This document shows, piece by piece, positions 46,979 through 55,444 of a stretch of 64,000 bases of DNA (position 1 is the stretch's first letter; every line of letters starts with the position of its first letter). Made by a program: the position numbers and the translations under genes. Source of the DNA: Cylindrospermum sp. FACHB-282 (GTDB lineage: Bacteria > Cyanobacteriota > Cyanobacteriia > Cyanobacteriales > Nostocaceae); NCBI RefSeq assembly GCF_014697195.1, contig NZ_JACJRJ010000017.1:49746-113745 (forward strand), given 5' to 3'. The notes beneath the pieces were generated by a model. That model was not told the origin of the DNA, did not search any database, and was given only the letters and a program-made list of their open reading frames with translations.

Positions 46979-47185
46979 CCTAAGAGGAGCTACGGTGTAC
47001 ACCAAGGTATCCGATTACCCAAAAGTCCTCCAAAACCTCACCCTGGTTGTGCTACGCAAAACCTTTCCCTCTCCTTGTGAAGGAGAGGGATGTCCGTCAG
47101 GACAGGGTGAGGTTTTTTTCCTCTGTTCGGTAAAGCATAAATTGCATTCAGAGAGACTTGTGTGTACACCGTAGCCTAAGAGGAG
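46979..47185. mobile_element. MITE-like element (185 bp) with 11-bp target duplication
   Basis: A 185-bp segment (46990-47174) is bounded by perfect 13-bp terminal inverted repeats, CTACGGTGTACAC at the left and its complement at the right. It is flanked by the direct repeat CCTAAGAGGAG at 46979-46989 and 47175-47185. It has no transposase frame, so it is non-autonomous. The target is a dispersed CT-rich repeat that resumes on the far side. Internal sequence includes a CTCTCCTT/AAGGAGAG hairpin. Confidence 0.85.
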
Positions 47186-47234
47186 AGGGGAAAGGAAAAA
47201 CTTTTGTTGCTGGAATGGGGAGTAAGATTCAAAG

Positions 47235-47262
47235 CCTCTCTCCTCCTAGGAGAGAGGTCAAA
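47235..47262. repeat. CT-rich palindrome
   Basis: The sequence CTCTCTCCTCCTAGGAGAGAG forms a short palindrome of the kind scattered between Nostocales genes. It lies downstream of the 147-residue ORF and could end its transcript. Confidence 0.5.
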
Positions 47263-47299
47263 GCGTACTGCACCCAAACGAAAAGCGCTATAAATATCT

Positions 47300-47743
47300 C
47301 TACATTCCAATCAAATTAGCTGCCGCTTCTAGCCAAGGTGCGATCGCCCCAAAAACTTCCTGTCCAGTTTGCCACAAGCTCTTTCCTGCTTCTGTGGTGT
47401 CTTTCATGGTTTGGAGCGTTTCACTGACTGGTTTCAGGTACTGCCCCACCATATCTTTATTCACACCTGCCTTTGCTGCTTCGCGCTTGGCGGGGCGCAA
47501 ATAGTCCAGCAGTTCATCTTTTTCATCTTGAGTCAATTTTGCGGCTTTTACGGCTATTTCCAGATTTTCTAATTGCTTAACTACATCGATATTTGTGATT
47601 TGCTGCTGTGTTTCCAATTTCCCTGATTGACTTTGCTGGACATCACGCCCTGCCTGTGCTTGTTGAATCAAACCGCCAGTTGCAGCTACACCGCTCATAT
47701 TTTGCGATTGGCTTGGTTGTTCTGGCTGCTTTTTACCAAACAT
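47300..47743 (-). CDS. Small protein sharing the QAGRD motif with the NACHT NTPase
   Basis: I do not recognise a named family. The 147-residue product has a Gln-rich N-terminus with LIQQAQAGRDV (about 27-37), almost the same as IQQAQAGRDT in the adjacent NACHT protein. A charged helical middle (about 50-110) and a C-terminal amphipathic helix ending in APWLEAAANLIGM follow. Both genes are on the same strand, separated by the MITE. By analogy with NLR-effector pairs that share an amyloid or homotypic motif, it may be the effector or partner of the NACHT switch. This is inference. Confidence 0.65.
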   Translation of the reverse strand: MFGKKQPEQPSQSQNMSGVAATGGLIQQAQAGRDVQQSQSGKLETQQQITNIDVVKQLENLEIAVKAAKLTQDEKDELLDYLRPAKREAAKAGVNKDMVGQYLKPVSETLQTMKDTTEAGKSLWQTGQEVFGAIAPWLEAAANLIGM

Positions 47744-47779
47744 AGATTTTTCCTGGTGAGAGATTCTTTTTTTATATTT

Positions 47780-48688
47780 TTAAGGGATGGGTTGCGATCG
47801 CAATATCCGTTCTACAATAGTTCTCGCATTCCTTCCCCCTCTAGGGATGAGACGATGACAGAGAACATGAGGAACAAGTAATTTCACATCATCGGGAATG
47901 GCATAATCACGCCCTGATAAAAAAGCTAGGGCTTGGCTAGCCTTTTGTAGTGCCAAAGTACCACGGGGACTAACACCCAAAGTGATTTCTTCATCTTCTC
48001 TTGTAGCCCGCACCAAGTCCAAAATGTATTGTTGCAAAGGAGTTTCAACTTTTACCTGGGAACACATTTTGCGTAATTCTGCTACTTCTGCCAAGGTAAT
48101 ACAAGGTTGCAAATCATCAACTTTGATACCCTTTTGCAGACTTTGCAACATTTGCAATTCTTCTGTTTCTGAAGGATAGCCCAAACTCAAAGACAGCATA
48201 AACCGATCCATTTGTGCTTCCGGTAAGGGAAAAGTACCTTGATACTCAATGGGGTTCTGAGTCGCAATCACAAAGAAAGGCTGGGGAACGGCACGAGAAA
48301 CGCCATCAACTGTTACCTGATGTTCTTCCATCACTTCCAACAAAGCTGACTGGGTGCGGGGTGTAGCGCGGTTAATTTCGTCAGCTAGCAGCACATTGGC
48401 AAATACTGGCCCAGCCATAAAGCTAAATTCGCCGCTTTTGGGGTTCCAGATGTTAGTGCCGGTGATATCTGTTGGTAGTAAGTCGGGGGTACATTGTAGC
48501 CGTTGAAACTTGCCATCCACAGAACGGGCTAAGGATTTAGCGAGGAGGGTTTTGCCCACACCAGGGACATCTTCTAGCAAGGCATGACCACCACCAAGTA
48601 AAGCTACTAGCACTAAGCGTATAGCCTCGCTTTTACCAACGATGGTACGAGCTAGATTTTGTGTTAAAGCGTCAATTTTTTCTCTCAT
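47780..48688 (-). CDS. MoxR-family AAA+ ATPase
   Basis: The 302-residue product has Walker A DVPGVGKT (near 40), Walker B LLADEINR (near 100), sensor-1 ATQNPIEYQG and the C-terminal lid typical of MoxR ATPases. These act as chaperones that insert metals or mature other complexes, usually beside a DUF58/VWA gene. No such partner is visible in the window, so its client is unknown. Confidence 0.93.
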   Translation of the reverse strand: MREKIDALTQNLARTIVGKSEAIRLVLVALLGGGHALLEDVPGVGKTLLAKSLARSVDGKFQRLQCTPDLLPTDITGTNIWNPKSGEFSFMAGPVFANVLLADEINRATPRTQSALLEVMEEHQVTVDGVSRAVPQPFFVIATQNPIEYQGTFPLPEAQMDRFMLSLSLGYPSETEELQMLQSLQKGIKVDDLQPCITLAEVAELRKMCSQVKVETPLQQYILDLVRATREDEEITLGVSPRGTLALQKASQALAFLSGRDYAIPDDVKLLVPHVLCHRLIPRGGRNARTIVERILRSQPIP

Positions 48689-48705
48689 GCACTAGGGAAA
48701 GAGGT

Positions 48706-48822
48706 AATGGGTGATAGGTAATAGGTAATGGGTAATGCGGTGATGGGTGATGGGTGATGGGTAAATAGTCGTTTACCAATTACCAATGACCAATTACCAA
48801 TGACCCATTACCAATTACCAAT
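48706..48822. repeat. Heptanucleotide STRR cluster
   Basis: Runs of GGTAATA, GGTGATG and CCAATTA/CCAATGA units fill the spacer between the MoxR gene and ribF. The two halves are roughly complementary and could fold into a long hairpin. Confidence 0.8.
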
Positions 48823-48854
48823 ATATACATTGTTCCCAATTAGCTTTCCTTTCT

Positions 48855-49967
48855 TCAGCGTTCAGCACTTAAAACTTGTTTAGCTACAGTGCAATCAAGT
48901 TGAATTTGGGTTTTTAAGGCTTGTAGAGAGGGAAATTTTTGTTCGGGGCGCAAAAATTCTACTAGCTGTACGGCTAATGTTTGACCGTACAAATCACCAG
49001 CCCAATCTAACAAATGTACTTCCACAGATGAATTAGTACCATCTACTGTGGGGCGGTTGCCGATATTCATCACGCCTAAATGCTGAGTAGTGGCAGCATT
49101 TTGTGTTTCACTCTGGGTGAAAACTCGGACGGCGTAAACTCCTTGACGGGGTACAAATTTATCTTTTGGTAGTTGGAGGTTGGCGGTGGCAAAACCAATG
49201 GTTCTGCCGATTTGTTGACCTTGCACTACTACTCCTGAGAGGGTGTAAGGGCGTCCTAGTAGGAGGTTTGCCTGTTGAATGTCGCCTTTCTCCAGAGTTT
49301 CGCGAATCAATGAAGTGCTAATGCGACCATCATTTTGCGTACCGTGAACGCAACCGCTTTCTATGGGTAAGTCACCTGTATAAGTTTCTAAGGGAACGAT
49401 AGTTACGGGGATATCATAGTTGGCGGCGAGTAATTGCAAATCCCTGGCGGTACCCAGGCGCTTTTTGCCAAAACAAAAATCCTGCCCGACACTAATGCGT
49501 TGGCATTTGAGTTGTTGCACGAGAATTTTTTCAACAAAATCTTCGGGAGACAAAGCTGATAATTCTTTGTCGAAGGGTAGTAGTACCAGTTGTTCTACCC
49601 CAAGCGATCGCAATTGTTGCACTTTTTCATCAAGTGGAGTTAACAAAGAACGGGGTTGTCCTGTAAAAAACTCCTGTGGATGGGGATGAAAGGTAACAAC
49701 TGTTGAGTATATGTGTTCGGTTGCTAATGCTAGGGAGTTATCTTGTTGGGGTGGCGGGCTAGTAGGCTGACGGGGTGAGCATTCTAAATTCTCCCCATTG
49801 CCCCATTTTTCCTTACCCCTGGCTTGCTGCAAAACTGGTTGAATTACTCTTTGATGACCAAGATGGACACCATCAAATTTACCAAGAGCAACAGCAGTTG
49901 GTGTTAGAGCCAATTCAGTAGAAGAAGCAACCCACACAGAACACCCATTTTGAGACAAATTTAGCAC
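48855..49967 (-). CDS. ribF: Bifunctional riboflavin kinase/FAD synthetase
   Basis: The 370-residue enzyme converts riboflavin to FMN and then FAD. The N-terminal adenylyltransferase half has GKFDGVHLGHQ (near 30) and ISTSLIRE (near 217). The C-terminal kinase half has GRPYTLSGVVVQGQQIG and GFATANL. Between about residues 51 and 85 it has a Pro/Gln/Asn-rich insertion not expected between the HIGH-like motif and the VVTFHPHPQEFF strand. The start is a GTG at 49967 without a clear binding site; an in-frame GTG ten codons later is possible. Confidence 0.95.
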   Translation of the reverse strand: MLNLSQNGCSVWVASSTELALTPTAVALGKFDGVHLGHQRVIQPVLQQARGKEKWGNGENLECSPRQPTSPPPQQDNSLALATEHIYSTVVTFHPHPQEFFTGQPRSLLTPLDEKVQQLRSLGVEQLVLLPFDKELSALSPEDFVEKILVQQLKCQRISVGQDFCFGKKRLGTARDLQLLAANYDIPVTIVPLETYTGDLPIESGCVHGTQNDGRISTSLIRETLEKGDIQQANLLLGRPYTLSGVVVQGQQIGRTIGFATANLQLPKDKFVPRQGVYAVRVFTQSETQNAATTQHLGVMNIGNRPTVDGTNSSVEVHLLDWAGDLYGQTLAVQLVEFLRPEQKFPSLQALKTQIQLDCTVAKQVLSAER

Positions 49968-50316
49968 GTGGATTCTGGGATTTTAGGTTTATTTTAGCTA
50001 TCAGCGGTCTGCTACTCTGTCATCGGCAACCGCCTGTTACTCCACCAAGCACAGAGCCAGAGAGTGTTTATCTCACCCCTTTTAGCCATCAGCCAAAAGC
50101 CTAGCTTGGGAGAAGTCGCCGGATTGGGCTGCGGCTGGGTCTTAGCGGACTCTCTACCACCGACTGAGGGCATTTTGTGGCTGCTGTACTCTTAAGAGTG
50201 AATCCACAAAGCTGATCCTCTGGTTGTCGCCGCGTACTCAACAGGTATGCTCCGACGCTGTTAGCTCTCTGATCACCAATCTAATCTAAAATCCATCATC
50301 CCTCCGAGAGCAACCG
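49968..50316. other. 349-bp gap, GC-rich, possibly structured RNA or 53-aa ORF
   Basis: No known gene is recognised. The DNA is less AT-rich than other gaps and holds a hairpin at 50174-50210, whose arms TTTGTGG and CCACAAA enclose the 12-bp palindrome ACTCTTAAGAGT. The minus strand also has a 53-codon frame (50012-50173, MPSVGG to LPMTE) with no ribosome binding site. I cannot assign it to tmRNA, RNase P, SRP or 6S RNA by motif. Confidence 0.35.
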
Positions 50317-51213
50317 TCATAGGGAAAACTTGCTGACCGGAATTGCTTCTGATAGCGAAGCTGAGACCGGAATCTGAAGTACTAATCCTTCCCGTGCCAT
50401 GATTGCACCAGGAAATTTTTCCACTACTTCTTCCCCTACACGATCCAGAAAATCATCATTGTGGGCGGGGTCGTGGTGATAAATTACCAGAGTTTTGACA
50501 TTAGCAGCTTTTGCTACTTTCACCGCTTCTTGCCAAGTAGAATGTCCCCAGCCAACTTTTGGTGATTTTGGGTTGTGGTATTCCTCGTCTGTATAGGTGG
50601 AATCGTAAATCAGCACGTCGGCATTCCGAGATAGCCACAGGACTGTTTCATCTAACCGATCAGGAAAATGTTCAGTATCGGTAATGTAAGCAGCCGCGCT
50701 ACCACCCCAGTTAACTCGATATCCTATGGCTTCACCTGGATGGTTTAAATGTGCGGTTTCTATCACAATGTCATCGATCTGTATTAGTTCCCCCACCCCA
50801 ATGTCGTAAAACTTCATATTGGCCTCCATAATCTGCAAAGGCACAGGGAAATTGGGGTGGAGCATCTGGTCATTCAGCCGCTGCTCTATTGTGGAACCAT
50901 CGGGAGCGATCGCACCATAAATATGAAAGTTATTCCCCTTGATAAACCCTGGGCTAAAGAAGGGAAACCCTTGCATATGATCCCAGTGGGAGTGGGTGAA
51001 GAATATATGAGCTTCTAGGGGCATTTGGCGCAACAAAGATTGCCCCAAAACATGCAACCCTGTACCAGCATCGAAAATTAAGCGTTTACCGCCCACTTGC
51101 ATCTCAACGCAAGGGGTATTACCACCATAACGGACGGTGTGTGGCCCTGGACTGGGGATGCTGCCGCGAACGCCCCAAAATTGCACAGTAAATTGATTCT
51201 CTATCCTAGACAT
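50317..51213 (-). CDS. MBL-fold metallo-hydrolase
   Basis: The 298-residue protein has the metallo-beta-lactamase signature THSHWDHMQG (near 75) plus the downstream His and Asp ligands (HLNHPGE, TDTEHF, YHHDP). It resembles the RNase Z/PhnP-like group that starts with FWGVRGSIPSPG. These are phosphodiesterases or related hydrolases; the substrate is unknown. The 285-bp space to surE (51214-51498) is AT-rich and shows no gene. Confidence 0.9.
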   Translation of the reverse strand: MSRIENQFTVQFWGVRGSIPSPGPHTVRYGGNTPCVEMQVGGKRLIFDAGTGLHVLGQSLLRQMPLEAHIFFTHSHWDHMQGFPFFSPGFIKGNNFHIYGAIAPDGSTIEQRLNDQMLHPNFPVPLQIMEANMKFYDIGVGELIQIDDIVIETAHLNHPGEAIGYRVNWGGSAAAYITDTEHFPDRLDETVLWLSRNADVLIYDSTYTDEEYHNPKSPKVGWGHSTWQEAVKVAKAANVKTLVIYHHDPAHNDDFLDRVGEEVVEKFPGAIMAREGLVLQIPVSASLSEAIPVSKFSL

Positions 51214-51498
51214 TGGTATTGCTTGCTGGATTGAGCGGGCGATAAATCACAAAAATGTTACTTATTTTGTTAAGTTTATGCTGTTTTACTACCTTTAGTA
51301 GAAGATATTTTTTCAAAAAATACCATATCTTGTTTAAGGTTAGTTTGATCAACATGAATAAGTCACTGCAAGGCAGAAGACTCAAGTTTTCCGGGCTGAT
51401 GTTTACAGGCTTTTTCAATCTTAGTTCCTACTTTATAGCCTAAAATTGGCACTGATGCATTTAACTAATCACAGATACTGTTCTCCTCGTCAAATAAT

Positions 51499-52296
51499 TT
51501 ACGGAAGCTGGAATTCCCACCCGGACAATTGCTCTAGTGCATTTCCATAGGTGAGATTGTATTGCAGTGGCGTGATGCTGATGTAATTTTTCCGAATTAC
51601 ATGGACGTCAAAGGGTACGTTTGGCGGCAGATTTAATCCTGTTGGCTGTTCTACTTCCTCTAGGACTTCTCCAGTTAACCAGTAGTAGGTTTTTCCTCTG
51701 GGATCTACTCGCTTGTCGAAAACATCAACGTAGCGCCGCACACCCTGACGAGTCAAAGTAACGCCAGCTATATCTTCCCATTTGATTGCCGGAATATTAA
51801 CATTGAGTAACATCAAATCTGGTAGAGGTTTTACTGCTAGCTGTTCTACCAAGAGTTGGGCAAACTTGGCAGCAGGTTGAAAGTCTTTGTAAGTGTGACT
51901 CGTTAGGCTGAGGGCGATGCTGGGAATACCTTCAATCATGCCTTCCATTGCCGCTGAAACGGTGCCAGAGTAGAGAATTTCTGTTCCCAAGTTGGCTCCT
52001 TGATTAATGCCAGAGAGCACTAAGTCGGGGGGAGACTCTAACAAAGCCCACAGCGCCAATTTGACACAATCTGAGGGAGTCCCATCACAAGCCCAAGCAT
52101 GGACAGCAGGATGAAAAACCGATTCGACAATTTCGGCGCGAATTGGTTGCTGTAAGGTTAGTCCATGTCCGGTTGCCGAACGCTCCCGATCAGGACAAAC
52201 TACAGTAACATCATGACCCACTTCTGCCAAGCAATTGGCTAGGGCACGGATACCCAGGGCAGAAATGCCGTCATCGTTGCTAATTAGTAATTTCAT
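51499..52296 (-). CDS. surE: 5'/3'-nucleotidase SurE
   Basis: The 265-residue enzyme opens with [16 protein letters not shown], the Asp-Asp metal-binding N-terminus of SurE, followed by the Ser and Asn ligands ([19 protein letters not shown]). SurE proteins hydrolyse nucleoside monophosphates with divalent metal. It is divergent from pheS. Confidence 0.95.
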   Translation of the reverse strand: MKLLISNDDGISALGIRALANCLAEVGHDVTVVCPDRERSATGHGLTLQQPIRAEIVESVFHPAVHAWACDGTPSDCVKLALWALLESPPDLVLSGINQGANLGTEILYSGTVSAAMEGMIEGIPSIALSLTSHTYKDFQPAAKFAQLLVEQLAVKPLPDLMLLNVNIPAIKWEDIAGVTLTRQGVRRYVDVFDKRVDPRGKTYYWLTGEVLEEVEQPTGLNLPPNVPFDVHVIRKNYISITPLQYNLTYGNALEQLSGWEFQLP

Positions 52297-52448
52297 TAGT
52301 CATTTATTCATTAGTTCAGGGTCTATTGTCAGTGTCTCTGGTCACAACCACAAAACAAATTACAATGCTAAACAGGTAAAAAAAGAAGTCCTTTAGTTTA
52401 TTAATGGCATAAAAGACGGGTGATTTGTTCTCCAGTCCACAGGTTTGG

Positions 52449-52494
52449 ACTATAGACTATAGACTAATGACTCTTGACTAATGACTAATGACTA
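52449..52494. repeat. STRR heptamers containing the pheS start codon
   Basis: GACTATA and GACTAAT/TGACTAA units repeat through this stretch. The chosen pheS ATG (52488) and another ATG seven bases upstream (52481, other frame) are both parts of repeat units, so gain or loss of one unit would shift the frame at the start. Confidence 0.8.
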
Positions 52495-53480
52495 GCAATT
52501 TAGAGGCTCAACTTTTAGCACTGCGGCAGGAAGGAGAAAAAGCGATCGCCGCCGCAGATACCCTAGAACGCCTAGAAGAACTCAGAGTCAACTATCTGGG
52601 TAAAAAGGGGCAACTGGGGGCACTGTTGCGAAGCATGGGGCAGATGAGTGCCGAGGAACGACCGAAAATAGGAGCGATCGCCAATACAGTCAAAGAGAGT
52701 CTGCAAATCAGCCTCGACCAGCAACGCGCCACTTTAGAATCTGCTCAAATTCAAGCACAGCTAGAGGCGGAAACAATAGATGTGACAATGCCGGGAATTT
52801 ATCGCCCCCAAGGTCGCATCCATCCCCTCAACGGCATTATTGACCGGGCGTTAGATATCTTTGTCGGTATGGGCTACACCGTGGCTCAAGGGCCAGAGAT
52901 GGAAACAGATTACTACAATTTTGAGGCTCTCAATACCCCCCCTGACCACCCCGCCCGTGATATGCAGGATACTTTTTACCTGCCAGATGGTAATTTGCTC
53001 CGCACTCACACTTCCTCAGTGCAAATTCGTTACATGGAAAAAGAGGAGCCACCCATCCGGGTTATTGCCCCAGGGCGAGTTTATCGGCGAGATAATGTAG
53101 ACGCCACCCACTCGGCAGTTTTCCATCAAATAGAATTGTTAGCAATTGATGAAGGACTGACTTTTACAGACCTCAAAGGCACAATTAAGGTATTTTTGCA
53201 AGCAATGTTTGGCGATTTACCAATTCGCTTCCGTGCCAGTTATTTCCCATTTACTGAACCCTCCGCAGAGGTTGATTTGCAGTGGAATGGTCGCTGGTTA
53301 GAAGTTATGGGTTGCGGTATGGTCGATCCAAATGTCCTCAAATCTGTGGGTTATGATCCAGAAGTTTATACTGGATTTGCCGCCGGTTTTGGTGTAGAAC
53401 GGTTTGCAATGGTGTTACACCAAATCGATGATATTCGCCGTTTATACAATAGCGATTTGCGCTTTTTACAGCAGTTTTAA
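52488..53480 (+). CDS. pheS: Phenylalanyl-tRNA synthetase alpha subunit
   Basis: The 330-residue protein has an N-terminal coiled coil (about 1-90) that binds tRNA and a class II catalytic core: motif 1 with [15 protein letters not shown], motif 2 with [12 protein letters not shown], and motif 3 with [10 protein letters not shown]. With PheT (not in the window) it charges tRNA-Phe. The start codon lies in a heptamer repeat and has no Shine-Dalgarno sequence. Confidence 0.97.
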   Translation: MTSNLEAQLLALRQEGEKAIAAADTLERLEELRVNYLGKKGQLGALLRSMGQMSAEERPKIGAIANTVKESLQISLDQQRATLESAQIQAQLEAETIDVTMPGIYRPQGRIHPLNGIIDRALDIFVGMGYTVAQGPEMETDYYNFEALNTPPDHPARDMQDTFYLPDGNLLRTHTSSVQIRYMEKEEPPIRVIAPGRVYRRDNVDATHSAVFHQIELLAIDEGLTFTDLKGTIKVFLQAMFGDLPIRFRASYFPFTEPSAEVDLQWNGRWLEVMGCGMVDPNVLKSVGYDPEVYTGFAAGFGVERFAMVLHQIDDIRRLYNSDLRFLQQF

Positions 53481-53490
53481 ATGTTGGAGT

Positions 53491-53555
53491 GAATAGAATT
53501 CGCAACTCTTAGTCCGCGAAGGCGGACTTTGTTTGTGTAGCCGCGAATTCTATTC
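53491..53555. repeat. Double-hairpin repeat after pheS
   Basis: The outer arms GAATAGAATTCGC (53491-53503) and its complement (53543-53555) match perfectly. Inside is AGTCCGC-GAAG-GCGGACT (53511-53528). The element lies 11 bp after the pheS stop and could terminate transcription. Part of it repeats just downstream. Confidence 0.8.
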
Positions 53556-53664
53556 GCCAGGACTTTGTTTGTGTAGCCTTTATATTGGCGGAATCCGATC
53601 CTTTTTAGAATCACTGAGCTAAAATTAATCGCCCGGCACACATATTTAACATCAAAACATTACA

Positions 53665-54138
53665 ATGCATCGATTTCTAATATTTGGTAATTCTGGTTCT
53701 GGAAAAAGCACGCTTGCAAATAAACTCGGACAAGATTTGAGAATTCCTGTTCTCGACCTCGATACTATTGTCTGGAAACCAAATAAAATTGCCATACGGC
53801 GTCCTCACGAAGATTCAGAAAATGATCTACGAGACTTTATAAAAAATAATCCTTCTTGGGTAATTGAAGGCTGCTACAGTACGCTAATTAAAATTGCTCT
53901 TGAATTCTCAACTGAAATTTATTTTCTAAATCCCGGCATTGATAAGTGTCTGGAAAATAATAGTAAACGCCTTTGGGAACCACACAAATTCAAATCGCCA
54001 GAGGAGCAAGCACAAACTTTTGAGTTTCTCCAAAATTGGATTCAAGAATATGAAAAACGCGATGATGAATTTGGTTATTCATCCCATCGCTCAATATTTC
54101 AGCAATTTAAGGGCAAAAAGCAGGAAATTATCGCGTAG
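53665..54138 (+). CDS. P-loop kinase-like protein (adenylate/shikimate kinase fold)
   Basis: The 157-residue product has Walker A GNSGSGKST (8-16) at the very N-terminus and DLDTIVW, as in FlaR-type topology-modulation proteins and small nucleoside kinases. The substrate is unknown. Its last 79 bp are the start of a 256-bp segment repeated at 55670-55922, so the 3' end of the gene has been copied to the other side of a cassette. Confidence 0.8.
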   Translation: MHRFLIFGNSGSGKSTLANKLGQDLRIPVLDLDTIVWKPNKIAIRRPHEDSENDLRDFIKNNPSWVIEGCYSTLIKIALEFSTEIYFLNPGIDKCLENNSKRLWEPHKFKSPEEQAQTFEFLQNWIQEYEKRDDEFGYSSHRSIFQQFKGKKQEIIA

Positions 54139-54314
54139 TTCTAATTGTTTCGGCAATTATCACAATGTCCACAACGCCAATTTGCAGCTTCTTTATCAAA
54201 ACCAAAGGCGTTTAACAAAAATTGCCAACGATACTGTTTTCTCGTCAGATATTTATTCATTTGTTGGGCTACTTGTATTTGCGTTGGTGGCAGATTTCCC
54301 GTTTTTTGGGTAAT
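54059..54314. repeat. Left direct repeat flanking the RiPP-like cassette
   Basis: This 256-bp segment matches 55670-55922 with about 16 mismatches and one 3-nt indel. It contains the 3' end of the kinase gene and, on the minus strand, an in-frame relic of the last 58 or so codons of recQ (ending CGHCDNCRNN). The first zinc-ligand Cys of recQ is Tyr in this relic. Confidence 0.92.
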
Positions 54315-54379
54315 AAGTCACCGCAAAATCCGATAAGTATTGCAGTAATTATTTCTAAATTTTGAATGATATTACTTTT

Positions 54380-55015
54380 TTAGTTCTTTTTCAGAACTAC
54401 TTTTTTTCCAGCTTGCAAATAAGCAGCTAAAGCTTCAAGTTCTGGTGTTGGTTTCCCAGGGAAGGATTTAGCTTTGCGACGCTGGTTTAAAACTTCTTCA
54501 CTATAACGTGTTGGATATTCAACAAGCCACTTAAGCACAGTTTCAGCACCTAATTTGTCATAAATTACAGCATATTGTTTAAGCATTTCTTGATTATACT
54601 TCTCCATTGCCAGAACAGGGTCTTCTTCTTGGAGTTTCTTTCTTTCATCCTTCTCACGTTGAGTGGTAGGCAAATGATGAAGATATTGATCAAAGTAGTT
54701 AAAACAATAATCCGTGTACTCAGGTGTAAAAAGAATGAAGGCATGCCACATTTCGTCAATAGCAAAAAACGCTTCTGTCATTGATAACTCTTCAATGTCT
54801 GGTTGAGCACATAACCAAAGCCATTTTTTTGTTTCTACAAAGATATCATTTCCTTCTTCAAAGCTAATATCATAGGTGTCGATAAACCGATAAACAACTT
54901 CCTCATTTTGATAGCTGATTGCTTCATTAAGAGAGCAGGGTTTAACAGTTAGCAATAAAGAGTTAGAGTTTGAAATAGATTGAGGATGGATTGTATTGAA
55001 ATTAGCATTAGCCAT
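54380..55015 (-). CDS. GRDP/DUF1399-like protein beside the RiPP-like precursor
   Basis: The 211-residue product contains DEMWHAFILFTPEY followed by CFNYFDQYLHHLP (about 100-130). This fits the pattern D-x-x-W-H...IL-x-T-x-x-Y...C...HH-x-P of bacterial glycine-rich-domain-protein-like (DUF1399) sequences and could bind metal through Asp, His and Cys. No membrane segment is seen. I placed the start at the ATG at 55015, preceded by TAGGAGAG; the longer frame has no binding site. It follows the Cys-Gly-rich precursor gene by 107 bp with a stem-loop between, so it is probably co-transcribed. A role in modifying or binding that peptide is inference. Confidence 0.75.
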   Translation of the reverse strand: MANANFNTIHPQSISNSNSLLLTVKPCSLNEAISYQNEEVVYRFIDTYDISFEEGNDIFVETKKWLWLCAQPDIEELSMTEAFFAIDEMWHAFILFTPEYTDYCFNYFDQYLHHLPTTQREKDERKKLQEEDPVLAMEKYNQEMLKQYAVIYDKLGAETVLKWLVEYPTRYSEEVLNQRRKAKSFPGKPTPELEALAAYLQAGKKVVLKKN

Positions 55016-55052
55016 TTTCTTCTCTCCTAAAATCCTAGATTGGTGAAAGGCA

Positions 55053-55085
55053 TAGCCACTTATCGCGAACAAAAATAAGTGGCTA
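55053..55085 (-). promoter_or_regulatory. Stem-loop between precursor and partner gene
   Basis: The 11-bp arms TAGCCACTTAT (55053-55063) and ATAAGTGGCTA (55075-55085) pair perfectly over an 11-nt loop. It lies downstream of the precursor stop and upstream of the partner's ribosome binding site. It could attenuate or process the transcript, as is often seen after peptide precursor genes. Confidence 0.7.
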
Positions 55086-55122
55086 AGTTAAAACTAGTTC
55101 GGTGATGACAAGGCACTAAAAC

Positions 55123-55392
55123 TCAACGCCTGCGGTGCCAACAGCTGTTCCATACGCCGCCGCCACGGCATCCACCGCCGCGGCGGCATCCACCGCCGCC
55201 ACGGCATCCACCGCCGCCACGGCATCCACCGCCGCCACGGCATCCACCGCCGCCGCGGCATCCGCCATGTCTACCACCAGATATTTGCATCAATTCTTCT
55301 AAGGATAGTTCAACAATTTCGTTGCTGGAAGATCCACTTTGGTCGTTGGACGCGGAAATAGTAGTTTGAGGATCTTGATTACCTTGAAGCAT
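55123..55392 (-). CDS. Cys-Gly-rich RiPP-like precursor with double-Gly leader
   Basis: The 89-residue peptide has a Ser/Asn/Gln-rich leader whose end, VELSLEELMQISGG, matches the LSxEEL...GG type cut by C39 peptidases. The following core of about 49 residues has six CR(G/R)GGG units and a tail with WNSCW, giving seven Cys and many Arg and Gly. The 18-bp codon repeat is visible in the DNA (about 55165-55262). The ATG at 55392 follows AAGGAG, a strong binding site. I do not recognise a named RiPP class. No radical SAM, cyclodehydratase, lanthionine enzyme, peptidase or exporter lies in the window; the only partner is the GRDP-like gene. Confidence 0.85.
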   Translation of the reverse strand: MLQGNQDPQTTISASNDQSGSSSNEIVELSLEELMQISGGRHGGCRGGGGCRGGGGCRGGGGCRGGGGCRRGGGCRGGGVWNSCWHRRR

Positions 55393-55444
55393 GGGTATCT
55401 ACTCCTTGATAGAGTGTTGAAAATCAGTCAAAATTATTAATTAT

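Noticed and set aside
46866..47174. 102-codon plus-strand ORF
   Set aside because: It runs through the NACHT start, a CT-rich dispersed repeat and the MITE, so it is a product of repeats.
49968..50316. tmRNA, RNase P RNA, SRP RNA
   Set aside because: None of the conserved sequence boxes of these RNAs was found on either strand.
53491..53555. tRNA-like fold
   Set aside because: The arms form nested hairpins without anticodon or T-arm consensus.
54139..54314. Open frame encoding a RecQ zinc-domain tail
   Set aside because: It is a relic inside the left direct repeat, without a start or helicase core; reported as part of the repeat.
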